Shown: in pieces, positions 6,090 through 6,666 of the stretch | How positions within the stretch are numbered: position 1 is the first letter of the stretch | How the letters are laid out: each line of letters begins with the position of its first letter | Source: Burkholderiales bacterium | GTDB lineage: Bacteria > Pseudomonadota > Gammaproteobacteria > Burkholderiales > JAEUOS01 | Length of the DNA stretch: 6,666 nucleotides | Reading direction: 5' to 3' | NCBI GenBank assembly: GCA_947456845.1 | Contig: CANGUJ010000225.1 | Location: forward strand, 1-6,666 | The notes under the pieces: generated by a model | Database searches by the model: none | Seen by the model: only the letters and a program-made list of their open reading frames with translations | Told to the model about the DNA's origin: nothing | Position numbers and translations under genes: made by a program

Positions 6090-6666
6090 ATGAGCGCCCA
6101 GCCGAAGCAAATGAGCCCGTCGGCCGAGGGCGAGGGTGAACCCGACAAGCGCCTGCGCCTGGAGGATGTGCGCCTGAAGATCGGCGAGACCGTGCAGCTG
6201 CAATCGACCGCCGAGCGCGATCCGCCGCGCCAATACGTCAAGCTGATCGGCTATGCGAAGGGGCGCTCGTTCATCGTCACCACGCCGATCCAGGACGGCG
6301 GCTATCTGCTCGTCCGGGATGGCATGGGCTATGTGGTGCGCATGTTCGCCGGCAAGAACATCTATGCCTTTTCGGCGTCGGTGATCCGCTCTGCGAACAC
6401 GCCGTATCCGCACCTGCATCTGACCTATCCCGACGAGGTCGTCGCGCGCGTCGTCAGGGGCGCCGAGCGCGTCGACGTGCGCCTGATCGCCTCGGTGGAC
6501 AACGGCAGCGGGCGCCCGGTGCCGGCCACGGTGGAGAACCTGAGCTCTTCAGGGGGCGGGTTGCATTCGCGCTCCCAGCTCGGCGCGGTCGGCGCCGAAC
6601 TGAAGCTGGGCTTCAAGCTCGAGCTCGATGGAATATCGCGCGTGCTCTCGATCGCGGCGGTGATCC
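6090..6666 (+). CDS. ycgR: YcgR-like flagellar brake, PilZ c-di-GMP receptor (3' end beyond window)
   Basis: An open frame of 192 codons runs from the ATG at 6090-6092 to the window edge. After a hydrophilic head of about 25 residues comes a beta-rich domain (about 30-115) of the type that precedes PilZ in YcgR-family brakes, with the segment KLIGYAKGRSFIVTTP. A PilZ domain then begins, with the c-di-GMP-binding motifs RGAER (RxxxR, 123-127) and NLSSSG (NxSxxG, 150-155). YcgR proteins bind c-di-GMP and act on the rotor/stator interface (FliG, FliM, MotA) to slow swimming. The gene follows fliE by 31 bases with no clear terminator, so cotranscription is likely. The ribosome site is poor, and Met8 (6111-6113) is a possible later start. 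The family call is firm; orthology to E. coli ycgR itself is an inference. Confidence 0.85.
   Translation, partial: MSAQPKQMSPSAEGEGEPDKRLRLEDVRLKIGETVQLQSTAERDPPRQYVKLIGYAKGRSFIVTTPIQDGGYLLVRDGMGYVVRMFAGKNIYAFSASVIRSANTPYPHLHLTYPDEVVARVVRGAERVDVRLIASVDNGSGRPVPATVENLSSSGGGLHSRSQLGAVGAELKLGFKLELDGISRVLSIAAVI

Noticed and set aside
1..6666. Novel system, mobile element, CRISPR, or RNA gene
   Set aside because: Nearly all of the window is accounted for by standard flagellar genes in standard order; no transposase, terminal repeats, spacer array, tRNA or rRNA signature was seen.

Overview
This window is a flagellar basal-body and export gene block from a high-GC Gram-negative bacterium. The divergent layout (fliFGHIJK on the minus strand, fliE on the plus strand) and a two-domain c-di-GMP flagellar brake gene after fliE point to Betaproteobacteria, probably Burkholderiales. 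An Alcaligenaceae-like host (Bordetella/Achromobacter type) is my best guess. The placement is an inference from gene order, codon bias and protein character; the sequence alone does not fix the genus.

Minus strand, read right to left from about 5576 to the left edge: fliF (MS-ring), fliG (rotor/switch), fliH (ATPase regulator), fliI (export ATPase), fliJ (ATPase stalk/chaperone escort) and the first 107 codons of fliK (hook-length control), which runs off the window. The genes are packed tightly: fliF/fliG overlap by 8 bases, fliG/fliH by about 20 and fliH/fliI by 4. fliI-fliJ and fliJ-fliK are separated by 32 and 45 bases. This is a classical single operon. Plus strand from 5756: fliE (rod/MS-ring adaptor, complete, 100 aa), then 31 bases later a YcgR-type PilZ protein that runs off the right edge.

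The only non-coding stretch of any size is the 179-base divergent region 5577-5755. It must hold the promoters for both arms. It contains a 9-bp inverted repeat with a 50-base spacing, a 13-bp palindrome inside it, a plausible fliF -10 hexamer, and a short 9-base tandem repeat just before the fliE ribosome binding site.

Functionally, FliF and FliG form the ring and rotor, FliE links the ring to the rod, FliH-FliI-FliJ power and regulate type III export through that ring, and FliK sets hook length. The PilZ protein would slow or stop the motor at high c-di-GMP, acting on the rotor/stator interface that includes FliG. I found no mobile element, CRISPR, RNA gene or novel system. The window looks like ordinary core flagellar DNA, and the items worth a second look are small-scale.
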